Shown piece after piece: positions 31,540 to 31,613 of a stretch of DNA of 31,613 bases. The notes beneath the pieces are model-generated. The model made no database searches, was not told the DNA's origin, and was given only the letters and a program-made list of their open reading frames with translations. The stretch's first letter is position 1; every line of letters starts with the position of its first letter. The position numbers and the translations under genes are program-made. This stretch comes from CAYVAP01 sp964343195 (lineage in GTDB: Bacteria > Bacteroidota > Bacteroidia > J057), in contig CAYFIR010000076.1 in assembly GCA_964343195.1 (NCBI GenBank), forward strand, positions 1 through 31,613, given 5' to 3'.

Positions 31540-31613
31540 TTAATTCGCTAACACAAGGTCTAGTGCTCTGTCAAATCCCCAATGATGGGTGATCGCTGCA
31601 TCTTTTTCCGCAT
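31540..31613 (-). CDS. Possible C-terminus of a gene running off the right edge
   Basis: On the minus strand a frame is open from the window edge to a TAA at 31540-31542. It gives about 23 residues ending ITHHWGFDRALDLVLAN. The composition looks protein-like and it would be the gene before rfbB on the same strand. A second frame is open for 17 codons to a TAG at 31560, so the call is tentative and no family is recognised. Confidence 0.3.
   Translation of the reverse strand, partial: AEKDAAITHHWGFDRALDLVLAN

Overview
The window looks like chromosomal DNA from a marine or free-living Bacteroidota, most probably a Saprospiraceae or Lewinella-like lineage. The evidence is a type IX secretion (T9SS) C-terminal sorting domain behind PKD domains, promoters resembling the Bacteroidota TTTG / TAnnTTTG pattern, a lineage-typical beta-propeller sensor kinase paired with a LytTR regulator, a signal-peptide/TPR/CHAT protein, and intergenic heptanucleotide repeats. 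Base composition looks near 50% G+C. I see no phage, insertion sequence, CRISPR array or rRNA. The genus is inference; the phylum is well supported.

Layout. 1-760: heptad repeats, then thymidine kinase (minus). 1080-2657: an exported fusion of an endonuclease/exonuclease/phosphatase domain with a GDPD-like phosphodiesterase domain (plus). It overlaps by 7 bp, tail to tail, with an exported TolB-type beta-propeller (minus, 2651-3529). 3605-4588: a LegB-type nucleotide-sugar 4,6-dehydratase (minus). 4812-7626: a T9SS-secreted PKD protein followed closely by a CPBP-like membrane protein that lacks key active-site residues. 7832-7996: a tRNA with CAU anticodon, with a recognisable promoter and terminator. 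8010-8903: a cation diffusion facilitator (minus).

9386-16973 is the most interesting block. Eight plus-strand genes encode a membrane-anchored OB-fold (tRNA_anti-like) protein, a di-haem-type and a mono-haem-type cytochrome-like lipoprotein, a YceI-like lipocalin, a DUF5777-type beta-barrel, a second cysteine-containing YceI-like protein, a beta-propeller LytS-type sensor kinase and its LytTR response regulator. The last three are tightly packed, with a 4-bp overlap and then a 12-bp gap. I read the block as an uncharacterised envelope module combining redox proteins, isoprenoid or quinone binding and an outer-membrane protein, probably with its own two-component control. No individual function has been shown here.

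17288-20062: 2-oxoglutarate dehydrogenase E1 without an adjacent E2 gene, followed by a strong terminator. 20469-21344: a tandem universal stress protein (minus). 21630-22214: a DUF6134-like protein. 22417-24087: a long-chain acyl-CoA ligase (minus) with its own terminator. 24306-27584: an exported TPR-CHAT protease-like protein with a C-terminal membrane anchor. 27673-29133: a soluble PAS histidine kinase (minus). 29414-30190: a polytopic membrane protein with an HEIGH zincin motif (minus). 30296-31363: dTDP-glucose 4,6-dehydratase (minus), with a candidate promoter. A possible truncated reading frame lies at the right edge.

The intergenic spaces contain two or three families of degenerate 7-bp tandem repeats (AGTTCG-type, TTATACC-type and a weaker TTGAGAT-type). 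They resemble the heptanucleotide STRR repeats of cyanobacteria in form but not in sequence. They are the main non-genic structure in the window.
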